This document shows, piece by piece, positions 1 through 14,000 of a DNA stretch of 64,000 nucleotides; within the stretch, counting starts at the first letter, position 1; every line of letters starts with the position of its first letter. The notes under the pieces are model-generated. The model was not told where the DNA came from and did no database searches. It saw only the letters and a program-made list of their open reading frames with translations. Where the stretch lies: NCBI GenBank assembly GCA_051294375.1, contig CM119263.1:11881130-11945129 (forward strand). Direction: 5' to 3'. The position numbers and the translations under genes were made by a program. Source of the DNA: Paraspadella gotoi (taxonomy: Eukaryota > Chaetognatha).

Positions 1-60
1 AATTTTTGAAGAAATTTCCATCCAGGATTTTATCCACTTTTGGGCGTTGAGAGCCCAGCA

Positions 61-840
61 ATTGGGCGCCAGATGTTGCGGTTTCGGGCCGCAAAAAAGA
101 GTCATATCCTACAAAGAACTACCCAGTAGTTACTTTTTCCTATCAGGAAAAACGTTTTATATAAGATTTTTATTGTAGTTTATTAGATTCCTTATTTCCA
201 ACAGTGAGTGGCCGTTGACAGGCAGGATTTCTATCAAGGGAGATCTTGGGGCTATTTCTATCTATGATCTGAGTCTCTGAAGGTCCCGCTGGTCTTGCTG
301 GGGCGCAGTTGATTCTTCTTTTCTTCTTGGGAGGCGCGTGGAACTGCCCGAACGCCTGGTTAACTCTTTTTATACGAAAAACTAGCTACTTTCTCATCTA
401 CTAATAGAGATCTCATTGTGCAGGCTAGATTGATCTTTGGACCTGCAGTTCTCTCTCCTTCATATTGGTGAGGGCTGTGGTATTGAGATTCTTTTTCTCT
501 CTTTTGGCTGAGTTGTGAGCTTGATCATTGGTTTTTACTGTTTCCGCCATTTTGATGATTATGCTGAGATAGTGAATAGAGGGAGTGGGATTGTAGGTTT
601 ATCGTTTTTCTATAGGTAGGTTGAGCGGGGCGAAGCAGACTAGCTCAGGTACGTTCTCTTCCTTCCTAACTTAGTTGCAGAGGTCCGGGCGAAGGAGATC
701 AAGCTGAGGACCGTCTCTCTTTCTTCCTATCCTTAGGATTGCTGAGAGGGGCGAAGAAGAATAGTCTCAGGTAGATCTCTTCTTCTTCTATCTTAAGTTG
801 CTGAGCAGGGGCGAGATCTAGCCTCGTAACACTTCCCTTT
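61..840 (-). mobile_element. End of a reverse-oriented LTR retrotransposon (partial)
   Basis: Read on the minus strand, a sequence ending in CA (75-74) is followed by TC and then TGGCGCCCAAT (71-61). That is the usual arrangement of a Gypsy-type LTR end next to its tRNA primer-binding site. On the plus strand the putative LTR therefore starts at 74 with TGTTGCGG and runs right; its other border was not found, so the end given is only a guess. The internal coding part (gag-pol) would lie to the left, outside the window. No coding sequence of the element is visible here. Confidence 0.45.
618..830. repeat. Four imperfect tandem units of about 55-65 bp
   Basis: The block TTG(CTG)AG..GGGGCGAAG..., followed by a C/T-rich run and ending near CTTAG or TTAAG, recurs at about 619, 673, 738 and 797. 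Units are diverged but keep the order GGGCGA, then (A/G)-rich, then TCTTCCTTCCTA-like pyrimidines. It probably lies inside the LTR. Confidence 0.6.
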
Positions 841-1439
841 CTTTTTTCCCGCGGAGCGAGAGTCTTGGGCCCAAATCTCGTCGAGCTCGTCTCCGCTTGT
901 TGGCAATAAATCTCGCATTCGAGGTCGGGGTCGGGCCTTCGACGGCCGAGTGAGGCTGGACGCGGAGGGTGTAGGGTGGGGTTTGACGTGGGGTGCAGAA
1001 CCGAAAATGAAAAGGGTCAAAGAGCTCGCTCCAAATGCTCATATTCTTTGACAGTGCGATGTTTTTTTTTTCCCTCTTCCCCCCACTGTAACTTTTTTGA
1101 GCTTTGGGTGTCTTTTTTTTTTCTTTTTTAATAGTTTCAATTTTTTTTTCTTTATTACGACTTTACGTTCTTCCTTTGCTTCTCTTTTTTTTCTTTAACA
1201 TCCTCTCTTCATTTTTTTTTCCCCTTTACTTTCTTTTCCTTTCCATTCTCCCCTATTCCTTTCTTTCCATTTCTTGTCTCAATTTGTTTCAATTCGTTCA
1301 CTCGTTTATTTTTATTCTTTTCTTACACTTTCCTTCTTTTCTTTCTCGATTATTTTTTGGCTTCATTTGTTGTCGAGTGGAGACGTGACTCGACGAGACG
1401 CTTTGGCGCTATTTTCCGGAAGGATCCCTTTTCTGGTCC

Positions 1440-1655
1440 TCATCCCTAAACTTAATTGTAACCTTAGTCGCCAACCTTAATCCTAATTAAATCCCTAACC
1501 TTAATCCCTAATTTTAATCCCTAATCATTACCTCAATCCCTAACCTTATCTCTCAACCCAAATCTCTTAAATTCTAATCCCTAACCAAAACTCTAAGCTA
1601 AGCCCTATCCCTAATACCTTACCTAATAATTATTCCTTACCCCTAACTTAATCTT
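1440..1655. repeat. Degenerate CCTAA (telomere-like) tract
   Basis: About twenty variants of ATCCCTAA / AACCTTAA / ACCCTAAC follow one another with little other sequence. The motif is close to the arthropod telomere unit CCTAA, but it is irregular and internal to a gene-bearing contig. Confidence 0.6.
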
Positions 1656-1832
1656 GAAAGGCTTACTTCTGAATTTAAGCGCTTGTAACGGATATAGACG
1701 ACGCTTTTATGTCATTGTCTTTCCATGGACAATACTAAGAAAGAGAAAAGTGTTAAAAAAAAGTTTTGTTATTTAAATCGCGCTTTATCTAGTTCTAGTT
1801 CGAATGAGAAGGATGAGATGAAGAGTATGTAA

Positions 1833-1895
1833 TATGTATGTATTTATGTATGTATGTATGTATGTATGTATGTATGTATGTATGTATGTATGTAT
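1833..1895. repeat. (TATG)n microsatellite
   Basis: About 15 near-perfect TATG units. Confidence 0.9.
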
Positions 1896-3024
1896 AAAGA
1901 GAAGGCAAAGAAAGAAAAAGAGAAAATTTTGTTCAAAACAAAGAAAGAAAGACAGAGAGAAGGACGCGACCGACTGAACGCTCCTTTCCCTTTCCTCCCC
2001 AAACTAAAGTAAAGTGAAACTTTGGCATCAAAATGCTTATTTTTAACATTTTTTTCCTAATTATATTAATTCCTATTACCGTACAGTATACGTGGCTTTA
2101 GCTTAGCCCCACCAAAGCCTTTTAAATGCTCTATTTTAACTATTTAAAATGTCACTATTTTCACTACACTCTCACCCCTCTCGTTTCCCTATCTTTCTCT
2201 TGTGGACTCGTTAGCTGATCCTCATTTCTGTAACAAGCCTACCCGTCATTTCTCGAGGTTTTCCTCTCTTCCTCCTCCTCCTCATCCGAGATTTATCGCC
2301 TCCTTCCGATCGCGTCATCATCCCTATTATGCACGTTTTATGGGCGGGGGGGGTGGACTGGGTAGTGGGTAAGGGGAAGAACCTCCGAGGCTGGTCCTCT
2401 AGTCTTCGCTGTTTTCGTCTTGAAATTTTCATTCAATTCCGGGTCTTTTGTGATTGGACCCTTATTTCCCATGGATTTCTGACGCTTCTATTATCATTCA
2501 TGTTTCGTCTGTTTTAACTAAGTAAAACCGTCACAGGTTGATTTTTTTTTTCCCGGCACTAAAATTAATTGTACCATTATTTTATCCATTATGCGGTACT
2601 AATTAAATTTCTATTATCTTATAATATTGTAATAAAATATCATTTAAGAAAGAATTTATGTAAGTTGTAAAAGATATTTTGCCAAATATTTTTTCGAGAA
2701 ATCAGAATATTATAAATTAATATTAAATCAAAATAACTGAAAATATTTTAGTATTCTTTACTTTAAAAAAATAAAGTGTGAGAAGCGAAAAAAAAAGTTT
2801 CTTGGGGCGAAAAGAAGAGAATAATTTGGACTTAAAAGTCGTCTTTATCTCTTTCACCGATCCCTCGCGCGCAAACCCTTTCTCAATCTTTCCACCTTTG
2901 CCTTTCCCCGGGGCCGCCCGATTTCCCCCGGGAGGACATCGACCAAAAATTGGCTCCTTTCTCTCGAAGTAAAAGGCAGAGAAAAAGATATTCTATGGGT
3001 GGCTTTTCGAGAGAAAGAAAAACT

Positions 3025-3054
3025 CTTCTTCTCTCTCTTCTCTCTCTCTCTTCT

Positions 3055-3123
<69 letters not shown>

Positions 3124-3125
3124 TC
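3025..3125. repeat. (CT)n microsatellite with TTCT interruptions
   Basis: Long CT run interrupted by TTCT. A second, pure CT run lies at 3861-3898. Confidence 0.9.
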
Positions 3126-3475
3126 ACGATTACTAAGAATGAGCGTCTGACGACATTATTTAGTAATATGCATTATAATTATTCCCGCCTTAATTTATCT
3201 CCCTTTCTAATGAGTATGGCGTTACCTTATTTTACTGTCACACCATAATTAATACATATTATTTAATATTAATGTTCATTAATTATACCATGAACGTGAT
3301 TCCTTCAAAGATCTAAAGATTATTAATAGGATACATAGAATTGAAATGAATTGTTGAATGCGAAGTGCGATTTGGCGAGTACTTGTGCCACAGTCTGCGC
3401 TCTATAATTTTTTAAGGTTTGAAGTTCGATTAAGATGATTATTTACTCTTCTTTCCTCCCCGATAACCTTTCCAG

Positions 3476-3667
3476 CCGGCAAGGTCCCGCACCCCCGTGC
3501 GAGCGCCAAGCGTGCGGGCCGCTCGGACTGACGGCTCTTCACAGGCCGACGTGGAGTTCGCGACGGGACGGAGAGGACGCCTTCGTCGCCGCCGTCACTT
3601 CGGAAGGTCAACGGGGCGTCCTTCAGGTTCAACTTGCGCCCACTTACACCCTATACCTGGCGCTGAG
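3476..3667 (+). CDS. Afadin exon, start of DIL region, one frameshift
   Basis: AG before 3476 and GT at 3668. The first part reads ADVEFATGR in one frame and the rest EDAFVAAV...QLAPTYTLYLALR in another, so about one base is wrong near 3575. The last codon is split AG|A with the exon at 6503, giving LALR-RLLSPTYRPD as in afadins. The start is uncertain; an alternative acceptor is CACAG at about 3542. Confidence 0.7.
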
Positions 3668-3858
3668 GTGAGAACGACCTAACGGCGGCGCCCACCAAGT
3701 CTTTCTCGGTTTGAAAATTTAAAATTTAGTATTTACAAATAAAAATAGTTGTTAAATCTCTCTTCAAAACTTTGTTCTAAGTATTTACAAAGAAACCAAG
3801 CGGAGAACTTTTTTCAGTTTGACTTGCTTAATGAGTTCTGCTGTTCGTCTGCAGCGAC

Positions 3859-3900
<42 letters not shown>

Positions 3901-4104
3901 ATTGTCACCTTTTTGTTTAAGTAGACAAAAAGAACGACCTCAGCTGGTGATTTCGATCTTCTGCTTGACTTGGAAATGGTTGCCTCTTGCTCTTCAATAT
4001 CACCTAACAGATTCTTTTACCTTTTAGTTTTCGAAGCCAGAAAACATCGGAAAACTCCTTGAGGATGATCTTCTGTTTCCACATCACATATGTCGATGTT
4101 CTTT

Positions 4105-4200
<96 letters not shown>

Positions 4201-5016
4201 AAAAGAAATAAATAAAAGAATATAGTGAAACAACTAATTTTGCAACTTTCATAAAAGGAAAAAAAAAAGGAATAAAGGAAAAAAAGAAAGAAAAAATATT
4301 AAGAAAGATGAAAGTTGAAAAAATGATGTAAGTTGAAAAAATAATGTACGTTAAAAAAATATCCAAGTTAAAAAAAATTATGCAAGTTCAAAAAATGATA
4401 CAAGCAAAAATAATATAAAATATTATTTTAATTTTTAAAATATCTTTTCAAATAGCAGATTGTTATTTGTTCCGCAATAACAGTTCAGTTTAAGCCCTTT
4501 AAAGCTATTTACATGTATTGGTCCCGCCACTGGTTTATATTTCTTTTCTTTTTTTCCATCATTGAATCTTAACATCTGTTACTCCTCTATCTCCGTTCCT
4601 TTTCTCTTTCTCTCTTTTGATATTATCATTTTTTCGATCTCGTTGTCACTTGCTCGTTTTAGTTTTACTTATTCGTCGTTTTCATCTTTCATTCTTGATA
4701 ATATACTATGTAGTTCGTTTTCCACTTTTCCCTCCCTTCCTACTTTCCACTTCTTTCCATTCCTTCCCACGTTCCACTCTTTTTCCATCCATTCCCACCT
4801 ACCACGTTCCATTCTTCTTTCCACTCTTCTTCCACTTTGCTCCCTCATCCTTTCGTGAATCTCAACACTTAGAATTCTCCACCCCGGACGATGACCTCGT
4901 TCGCCCCCGTCGAGAGGGATAAGGAGGAGGAAGAGGATGAGAAGGAAGAGGGAAAGAACGTTATCTGTCTAAAAAAGAGATATTGAGAAGCAGACGGATG
5001 AAGGTAGAGGAAAAAG

Positions 5017-5047
<31 letters not shown>

Positions 5048-8000
5048 NNNNNNNNNNNNNNNNNNNNNNNNNNNNNNNNNNNNNNNNNNNNNNNNNNNNN
5101 NNNNNNNNNNNNNNNNNNNNNNNNNNNNNNNNNNNNNNNNNNNNNNNNNNNNNNNNNNNNNNNNNNNNNNNNNNNNNNNNNNNNNNNNNNNNNNNNNNNN
5201 NNNNNNNNNNNNNNNNNNNNNNNNNNNNNNNNNNNNNNNNNNNNNNNNNNNNNNNNNNNNNNNNNNNNNNNNNNNNNNNNNNNNNNNNNNNNNNNNNNNN
5301 NNNNNNNNNNNNNNNNNNNNNNNNNNNNNNNNNNNNNNNNNNNNNNNNNNNNNNNNNNNNNNNNNNNNNNNNNNNNNNNNNNNNNNNNNNNNNNNNNNNN
5401 NNNNNNNNNNNNNNNNNNNNNNNNNNNNNNNNNNNNNNNNNNNNNNNNNNNNNNNNNNNNNNNNNNNNNNNNNNNNNNNNNNNNNNNNNNNNNNNNNNNN
5501 NNNNNNNNNNNNNNNNNNNNNNNNNNNNNNNNNNNNNNNNNNNNNNNNNNNNNNNNNNNNNNNNNNNNNNNNNNNNNNNNNNNNNNNNNNNNNNNNNNNN
5601 NNNNNNNNNNNNNNNNNNNNNNNNNNNNNNNNNNNNNNNNNNNNNNNNNNNNNNNNNNNNNNNNNNNNNNNNNNNNNNNNNNNNNNNNNNNNNNNNNNNN
5701 NNNNNNNNNNNNNNNNNNNNNNNNNNNNNNNNNNNNNNNNNNNNNNNNNNNNNNNNNNNNNNNNNNNNNNNNNNNNNNNNNNNNNNNNNNNNNNNNNNNN
5801 NNNNNNNNNNNNNNNNNNNNNNNNNNNNNNNNNNNNNNNNCGAAATACGCTTTACCTGGAATTGTGTCTAACAAAAAAAATGTTTTTTTGCAGTCCTCTT
5901 ACTTATCACACTTTAGCGCAGTTTTGTCGTAGCAGTTTCCTTGCAATGGGGTTGGGTATAGGCGTGACGACGAGGTTCGTTTGTGTTAGGCGTTGCCCTT
6001 GGTTCGGCCTTGGAAATCTTTTACGAATGTCTTTCGATTTCACGCGTAGCTTTTTCTTTGCGCTGGTTTTGCTCTTATGTTCTTAACGGCAAAGCGTGTT
6101 GCTCCGGGGTTTGCGTGCGGTTTGCACCTGCGTCGCAATGACCACGAAGCGGCTCTCATTTTTTATGGCGCCACCTGTCCGGAATAAAAGGAGCGGCCCG
6201 AGTGTTTTGCTCATCCGTTTGTTTTGGAATTATGAGAATTGGCGATCGTTACTCCTCGCGTTTGACAATCACTCGCGTCGAGGGACGATGTTTCGTTCAA
6301 GCGAATTCGGGTATAAACTCGGCCCCCAAACCTTTTTGGCTCACGCATCTCTGTTGTTCTTTTTAATAATTTATATTTGGCCTCGAACACTTGTTGTTTC
6401 TCTTGTATGTTTGAAGGTTTGAAACGCTATTCGTTATTTTTTTTTTACTTGCTTTCCCCTCTATCCCATTTTATCTATGTACCTCCTCTCACGCTTGCCA
6501 AGACGGCTTCTCTCTCCAACCTACCGTCCGGACATGCAGCCTTCGGAGCGGACGGCGCGCGTCACTTCGCTCACTAACAAAATCGCTCTGATGCTGAATC
6601 AGATCGTCAACGCCAACCAGGGCAACAGCGCCGCCTTGTCTTTCTGGATGGCCAATGCCTCAGAGCTACTTCACTTTATCAAACAAGGTCATTAAATACT
6701 TAATCTTAATTTAATCGATAACGATATCCATTTATAAATCAATTTAATCGTCCCATTTAGATCGAGATCTAGGCGGCATGACTGTTGAGGCTCAAGACTC
6801 AATGGCAGAATCGGTACAAATGGCGTTTCGGTGCCTGGTCAGTTGCATGCAGCACGAGTTAAATCAGCACTTACCCTCCATCTTGGATCCTAGTGACATC
6901 GGTGAGTCATACATCTCTTTTCTTAGAAATGTGACGATGACTATTCAAACGTTTTATTGTTTCGTCCTTTATTGCTTTTCTTCCAGATCTTAACGGAGAA
7001 CCGTTGGTGGCGTTCACCACCGCCAATGTTCTCCACACACTGGCGACGGCGATGTCCTTACTACGTCGGTGTCGAGTCAACGCCGCTCTCACAATTCAAT
7101 TGTTTTCGCACGTGAGTAGGGAGACGAAACGTGACGCTTAAAAGCGTTGTAGTATGAAGTGGCATCGTTCGCTCGAGCATCTTAGTTTGATGTATACTAC
7201 GTCCTAAATAGTTTTGAAAAAAAAAATCAATACTCCTGCTTGTACGCTAAGATTAAATTTTTTTTTTTTTTTTTAATTGCGTATCCTCCGACTCAAAGAC
7301 AAACTTAACCCAAGAGCAAACCCTTTCTGCACCCGCAGTTGTTTCATTTCATCAACATGTGGATCTTCAACCAAATGATGTCCCCACCCCATCAACCCGG
7401 CGCTGGCCTTTGCACCATGGCGTGGGGCGTGAGACTTTTGCGGCGCCTCTCCAGGATCGCGACATGGGCAAAGAAGCAAGGGCTGGAGCTTGCAGCAGAC
7501 TGTCACCTTAGCCGAGTCATGCAAGGTGGGAGAGAGGAGTGGGGACTGGTTTTAACGGAGCAATAAAACGTCCTGATTGAGCTTGACGAGAGCGAGAAGG
7601 GAGAAAAAAAGGAAAGAAAGAATTATTTTTCCTGCAACTTCTACTTTTGCAGTCTATCCCCTACCTTTTTCGTTGCCCTTTCTGCCCCTTTGTCCTCTGT
7701 CCGTCCAAGTTCACCTCGGAAACGGGAAATTATGCGCGAACACGAAAATGTCGTGAGAGTCCGAAGGGTCAAGGCGACCGGATCTCTCGAATTGTTAACT
7801 CCATAAAAGGATTTTTTTTTTCCCATTTTATTTTTTTTTTTGGTGGGGGGGATAAAAAAGGATATTTTTCACAGGAAAATTGTTTTCGATTCTCCATTGA
7901 CAGCTGCGCACCTTCTTCAACTTCCCAAATCGCCGGATCACCTGCAACATGCCCACTCGGACTACTTCAAACTCAACTCTCTTCAACTCCGCGGTCTCTT

Positions 8001-11000
8001 CGAGAATTACTCCCTCAGTCCCAACGAAGCCGGTCTGCCGGTGGTAAGCGTCTTGCACTTTTCTAAGCTCAATATCGCTTATTTCTTACATTTTTTACTA
8101 TCCAGGCAAATTTAATCGATTAAATGAAAATTCGACTTTAAAATGTCTTGCTCGAATCGAATCTGAAAATATCTTAATGAAGGTTGCGAAGTCCATAAGT
8201 TGCGATGTTTATTTCCTCTAAAATTACCGCCATAAAGATAATCGCTCGGAAAAAAAAAATCGATTAAAACTTTTGCCAATGAAAAAAAAAATAGATAAAA
8301 AAAGGCTAGTTTCTAAGCGAGCTTTTTTTTGCTGAAAAGTAAGTGGCCATACTTCCAGGCGGACGCAAAGTCGTGCATAATTTCTCACTTTTTTGTTATT
8401 TTCTCTTATTTACCCTTCTATAAAGCTCTTTTAATTAATTTTTTTCTTTCTCGGCCTAGTATTTTTTCGTGTCCTTTGTCTTACTCCGACTTTATTCCCC
8501 CATTGCTTCCAGTATTCCCCAGAACCGATCCCGAACACGTTTATTCGCCAGGCGGAACGACGGCGCGACGAGATGTGCACGGGCCGAGGGGGCCCATTCA
8601 CTGGGAGGAAGAGCCCGACTCCAACTCCTTTCCTACTTCCCCGAAAGACTGCTTTTCCTTGATATTTCTAAGAGGGCGTCCCCAACGGGTTTCAGGATTC
8701 TTAGAGCCACTAATCAAAGTCGCCGTTAGTTTTTAGTATTTCTGATTTGAGTCGTATTACTTAAAAAAATGTATAATTTTGACATTAACAATATTAAAGT
8801 AATACAATACTACTTCAGTTATCCTCGGGCGTTCCTATTTAATTAATGACAAAGAGCATTTCGTGAATTAATTTATTTTTTAAAAAGAAGACAAGATTAA
8901 TAATCTTTAATTCAAACGTGATCTTCTGTCTGTTTAATTAACAGACGAAAAAAAAACTATTATTAATAGTATTAAGCCGGATAAAAAATATTCCTCATCA
9001 TTCTCGCACACTTATTAAGTCTTGTCGAACGCAGAGAACGCAAATTAGATCGCAATCCCACTCGGCCTGTTGGGCAATTGTGTCGCTTTAAAATAAAAAA
9101 AAAAAGCAATGTCGTGCACCCAAACCGTCCCTTACGGAACCTGATCGCTCATAATAGCACTAGATTGGACAAAAACAGAAAGGCTTAACGACGTATAATG
9201 GCGCGGGATCACGGCCAATTAGTTGATGAATTCGAACGGAAAATCGCATGAGGGTTTTTAGCCGGATCTGCTTTTGGCAGATCCCGGCTCTATAGATTTC
9301 TATGTCGGTCCGTCGGTCCAACCCTAAAATCTTATTGATAAATTATTTTTATCATTACTGAACATCGAATTATAAAAAATTATGTAAAAAAAAATCAATG
9401 TCGGTACGTCTCCCCTTAGCTTGAAACGCAAATTACTAATGAGAGCATCTTGCCATTAATATAAAAAAAATTATTTTCAATTTCTTAATTTTTGCAGTCG
9501 CCCTTATTTATACATAGTACTTTCCCTAGAAAATATTAAAATTAAAAATTTTTTTTTTTGCCTGTTTCTGATATACAATTATAATTTTGATTCTACTTGT
9601 TTTTATAAAGTTTGTTACGCTTTACTGCAGATCCGACATTGATTTTATTGGTCCCGATAGATTATATTCTCTCGCCTTTTTCCGGATGGTTAGAACTCAA
9701 ATTACCGATTTAAACGATTTTCGTTGCTATAAAATAGATTTGATGCTTTTTGTATGATAAAAAAAATAGAATAATATAATTAATTATCAGTAACGCATTT
9801 AGCGAGTATCCAAGTTGATCGTTTTTTTCCCCGTTGATCCTCGCCTAGGGTTGTGTCGACTGACCATACATCCCATGACGACGGGGCTTTGGACGGTACA
9901 AATGATCGGCCACATCCCGCCTCCGGCCGCAACCAACACCGCACCTTTCCAACCGCCCTTCCAAAATAACCTTCCGAACCAACAAAGACAACTACCTCCC
10001 AATCAACAAGTGAGTTTCGTTTCTCAACCTCGCTGAAAGAAAAAGTTTTCTCATTTGTTCTTAATTAAATACCAAATGTTTTTTTATTATTCGTCATTCT
10101 TTTGATTATTTCTTTATCATATTTCGGCGATTATTTATCCGTAGCCGTGTCCCGTTTTGTAATTTAGTGACCGATTTTTCACAGTGATGGTCGTGAAATA
10201 CGGGGCTTTTTAAAAATCTCCAAAAAATCAAATATTATGGCAACACAATATTATGCGTGATACCCGGGGTGTGAGGCATCTCCAGACAGCTGGCGCTCAG
10301 GGCTTTGAAACTGCATGTTTATGCCGACACCATCACATTTAACCAGAGTGACCAAGAGGGGATTGAACCTGGTATTCACGGTTGGTGAATGAGGCTAATT
10401 TCGGATTCGCCACAATATTCAGTATTATTGCAACCGGGGGACGTCTGTGATTGCCCCGTGCGTCATGGGTTTAATCCCTTTACCGATTAAGTGTGATGGT
10501 GCTGCCTAAATTTGCTAATGATATGGGGTGATCACTGATCAGAGTGGTCTCTGCTGATCCAAAGTGCCAGCTGTTGGCAGATGCCTCACAATCAGGGCGT
10601 CGTGTGGACGCAAAAAGTTTCAGAGTTGTTGTTGTTGTTGCTGGCACTTTGGATCTGCAGTGACCACAGTCCACAGTCACTCCTTTCCCCGTTGCCATTA
10701 ACCTCAATATTATTAAGTCAATATAATGAGGTGGCTCTGAAGAGGTTATATTATTTTAACTTTATGATTTTGGATCGAAATAAAGTTTTTTTGTTTTGTT
10801 TACAGATCACGAAAATTTCTTTGTTTGCAATAGAAATGTACATCGATTTATAAATGAAACATTTCCTCATGCTCATGCCCATTTTATGTTATGCTTCATC
10901 GCAGCCCGCGTTGGCCATGCTGCCTGGTGGAACATTGAGCGGCGCCCGCCCGCCCGGTAAACCGGAAATGGCCGCGCGTGACGTTTCAAAAGAACAATTG

Positions 11001-14000
11001 CGGAATGGACTTTCCATCGTAGCCGCGAAGGGTAGGACGGTTCGAGAAAAAAAATAAGATGAATGAAATTCTTCCTTCCTATTTCACTAAGTTTGAATTA
11101 GTCTATTTTTTTTCCTATTTCAATCCCAGGAGCCGGAAAAGACAAGCTTGGGATATACATCAAGTCCGTCGTTAAAGGTGGCGCTGCTGATCTCGACGGG
11201 AGACTGCGACCAGGAGACCAACTCTTGGCCGTCGACAGCCATTGTCTCATCGGCGTCTCGCAAGAAAAGTGAGGAAGAAAGCGAAGTCAATAGACTGCTC
11301 GTCAAACATCAGGGTTCTTAGTATCAGGAAACTGAAAAGCATAGCTACGCATGAATATATTAATGTAATAATATTTTAAAACTGACGTCGTCCTCCGATA
11401 TTCATGAACCAAAAAATGAAGGCAAAATAGCCTATTAGTGGTTATAAAATGAGTTTTTCTGTGCGTCTGTTAAAATAAACAATCGCGAAAATATTAAAAA
11501 TCATTTTGGCCATTTTTTTGCCCTAAGGGTAAACCCCAGGGTCCGCATAACTAAGCCACAATATAATTATTTGTATCATCGTTGACACTATCTATCCCTA
11601 ATTTCATCCATTTTGGTTCGGTAGTTTCCTTGGAACTGATTCTGGGCTTAAAATTATCAATCTCTCTTCGAGTCTTCAATGAGCGAAAAAAGTTTTTTTT
11701 TTTTTTTTTTCAATAATTTTTTTTTTCTTGCAGAGCGGCGGAGTTTGATGACACGGACTGGCCAGACGGTCACGCTGGAGGTCGCTAAACAAGGCGCCAT
11801 CTATCATGGACTGGCGACTCTGCTCAGTCAACCATCGCCCATCATGAGAAGAGGTATGTATGTACAATTGTACATGTAGATGGATGATATCTTACTGCCA
11901 GTGTATCTCCTTTTTATTCAAACATTCATGTCTGTTTCGTTTTTTTACTAGGTCGATCCCGTAGCCTGGGTCCCGGCCCCCGCTCCCATCAGCGCGCGCG
12001 GATCAGGTGCCAACTCAGCCAGCGACCAGCACTTTTCCGGTCTCAACGGTAGTCTTGGCGGCCGCGGGAAGGGTCAGCCTTCTGGGAGTCAGGGCTTGCA
12101 CCGGCGGCTCTCCCAAGGACATAACCCTTACGCCACGATGCCATCCAGATCTTCCCCGAACATTCTGGGTGAGAAACGATGAAATTTAACTAGGAAATAA
12201 AATTCAGTTAATCGCTTTTAGCAAACAATTAAGAAAGCTATATATTTCGGTTTCCACGATTTACCCTTTGTCTTCCTTACCTCAGCCGGCGAACGGCACG
12301 ACCCCGCCCCCAACGGCCACGCCAGGACCATCTCCTCCGGGAACATCACGCGGGAACAAGTGTTCGGACTGCAGCCGCCGGTGAATGGAATGAAGAAGGT
12401 TCTTTAAAATTCTTGGCTATAATATGAAATAAATATATGAAACAAAATTTTTTAAACTATGTCTCAAAAAAAAAAAAAGATTTTTTTATATTTTCTGTAT
12501 CTCACCGGGTTATTCTTGAATATTATTTTTGGTCAAAAAATTCGTTTTGGAGTTTTAAATTTTAAATTTTAATTAGTTTCTGGTCATCTAAGCTAACTTT
12601 CAAGACGATTGAAGATTGAAGGTTGAAGTCGCCTTTTTATTTATTATTTAAATTTAAAATGCTAAAGAGTCAATATAGATGCTTTAAAATATTCTATATT
12701 CTTATTTTGTCTTCTTAGCAACCGAGAGAAAAACCAGCTTACAACGGAAGTAGATCCAGATCTACTGGAAACATCCCGGCCGGCTANNNNNNNNNNAGCC
12801 GGACAAGACAAGCTTGGGATATACATCAAGTCCGTCGTTAAAGGTGGCGCTGCTGATCTCGACGGGAGACTGCGACCAGGAGACCAACTCTTGGCCGTCG
12901 ACAGCCATTGTCTCATCGGCGTCTCGCAAGAAAAGTGAGGAAGAAAGCGAAGTCAATAGACTGCTCGTCAAACGTCAGGGTTCTTAGTATCAGGAAACTG
13001 AAAAGCATAGCTACGTATGAATATATTAATGTAATAATATTTTAAAACTGTCGTCGTCCTCCGATATTCATGAACCAAAAAATGAAAGTAAAATAACCTA
13101 TTAGTGGTTATAAATGAGTTTTTCTGTGCGTCTGTTAAAATAAACAATCGCGAAAATATTAAAAATCATTTTTGGCCATTTTTTTTGGCCCTTACGGGTA
13201 AACCCCCAGGGTCCCATAACTAAGCCACAATATTATTATTTGTATCATCGTTGACACTATCTATCCTAATTTCATCCTTTGGTTCGCTAGTTTCCTTGGA
13301 ACTGATTCTGGGCTTAAAATTATCAATCTCTCTTCGAGTCTTCAATGAGCAGAAAAGTTTTTTTTTTTTTTTCAATAATTTTTTTTCTTGCAGAGCGCGG
13401 GAGTTGATGACACGGACTGGCCAGACGGTCACGCTGGAGGTCGCTAACAAGGCGCCATCTATCATGGACTGGCGACTCTGCTCAGTCAACCATCGCCCAT
13501 CATGAGAAGAGGTATGGTATGTACAATTGTACATGTAGATGGATGATATCTTACTGCCAGTGTATCTCCTTTTTATTCAAACATTCATGTCTGTTTCGTT
13601 TTTTACTAGGCTCGATCCCGTAGCCTGGGTCCCGGCCCCCGCTCCCATCAGCGCGGCGGATCAGGTGCCAACCAGCCAGCGACCAGCACTTTCTCGGTTC
13701 TCAACGGTAGTCTTGGCGGCCGCGGGAAGGGTCAGCCTTCTGGGAGTCAGGGCTTGCCCGGCGGCTCTCCAAGGACTAACCCTTACGCCACGATGCCATC
13801 CAGATCTTCCCCGATTATCTGGGTGAGAAACGGGATGAAATTAAACTAGGAAGATAAAATCTAGATTAATCGGCTTTTAGCAAACAATTAAGAAAGCTAG
13901 TATTTCTTTCCGTTTCACGATTTACCCTTTGTCTTCCTTACCTCAGCCGGCGAACGGCACGACCCGCCCCAACGGCCACGCCAGGACCATCTCTCCGGGA

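Larger units (their letters stand above)
841..3475. other. Non-coding stretch upstream of the first visible afadin exon
   Basis: T-rich low-complexity tract (1050-1370), degenerate CCTAA repeats, a TATG microsatellite and a long CT tract, with AT-rich DNA between. Short open frames at 793-1042, 2211-2517 and 2778-2972 have low-complexity or frame-ambiguous translations and no recognisable motif. Given the large introns of the gene downstream, this is probably afadin intron. Confidence 0.4.

Noticed and set aside
4969-6086. Open frames of 300-370 codons on both strands
   Set aside because: They run through 793 Ns; only the short flanks are real sequence, on one side a GAAA microsatellite.
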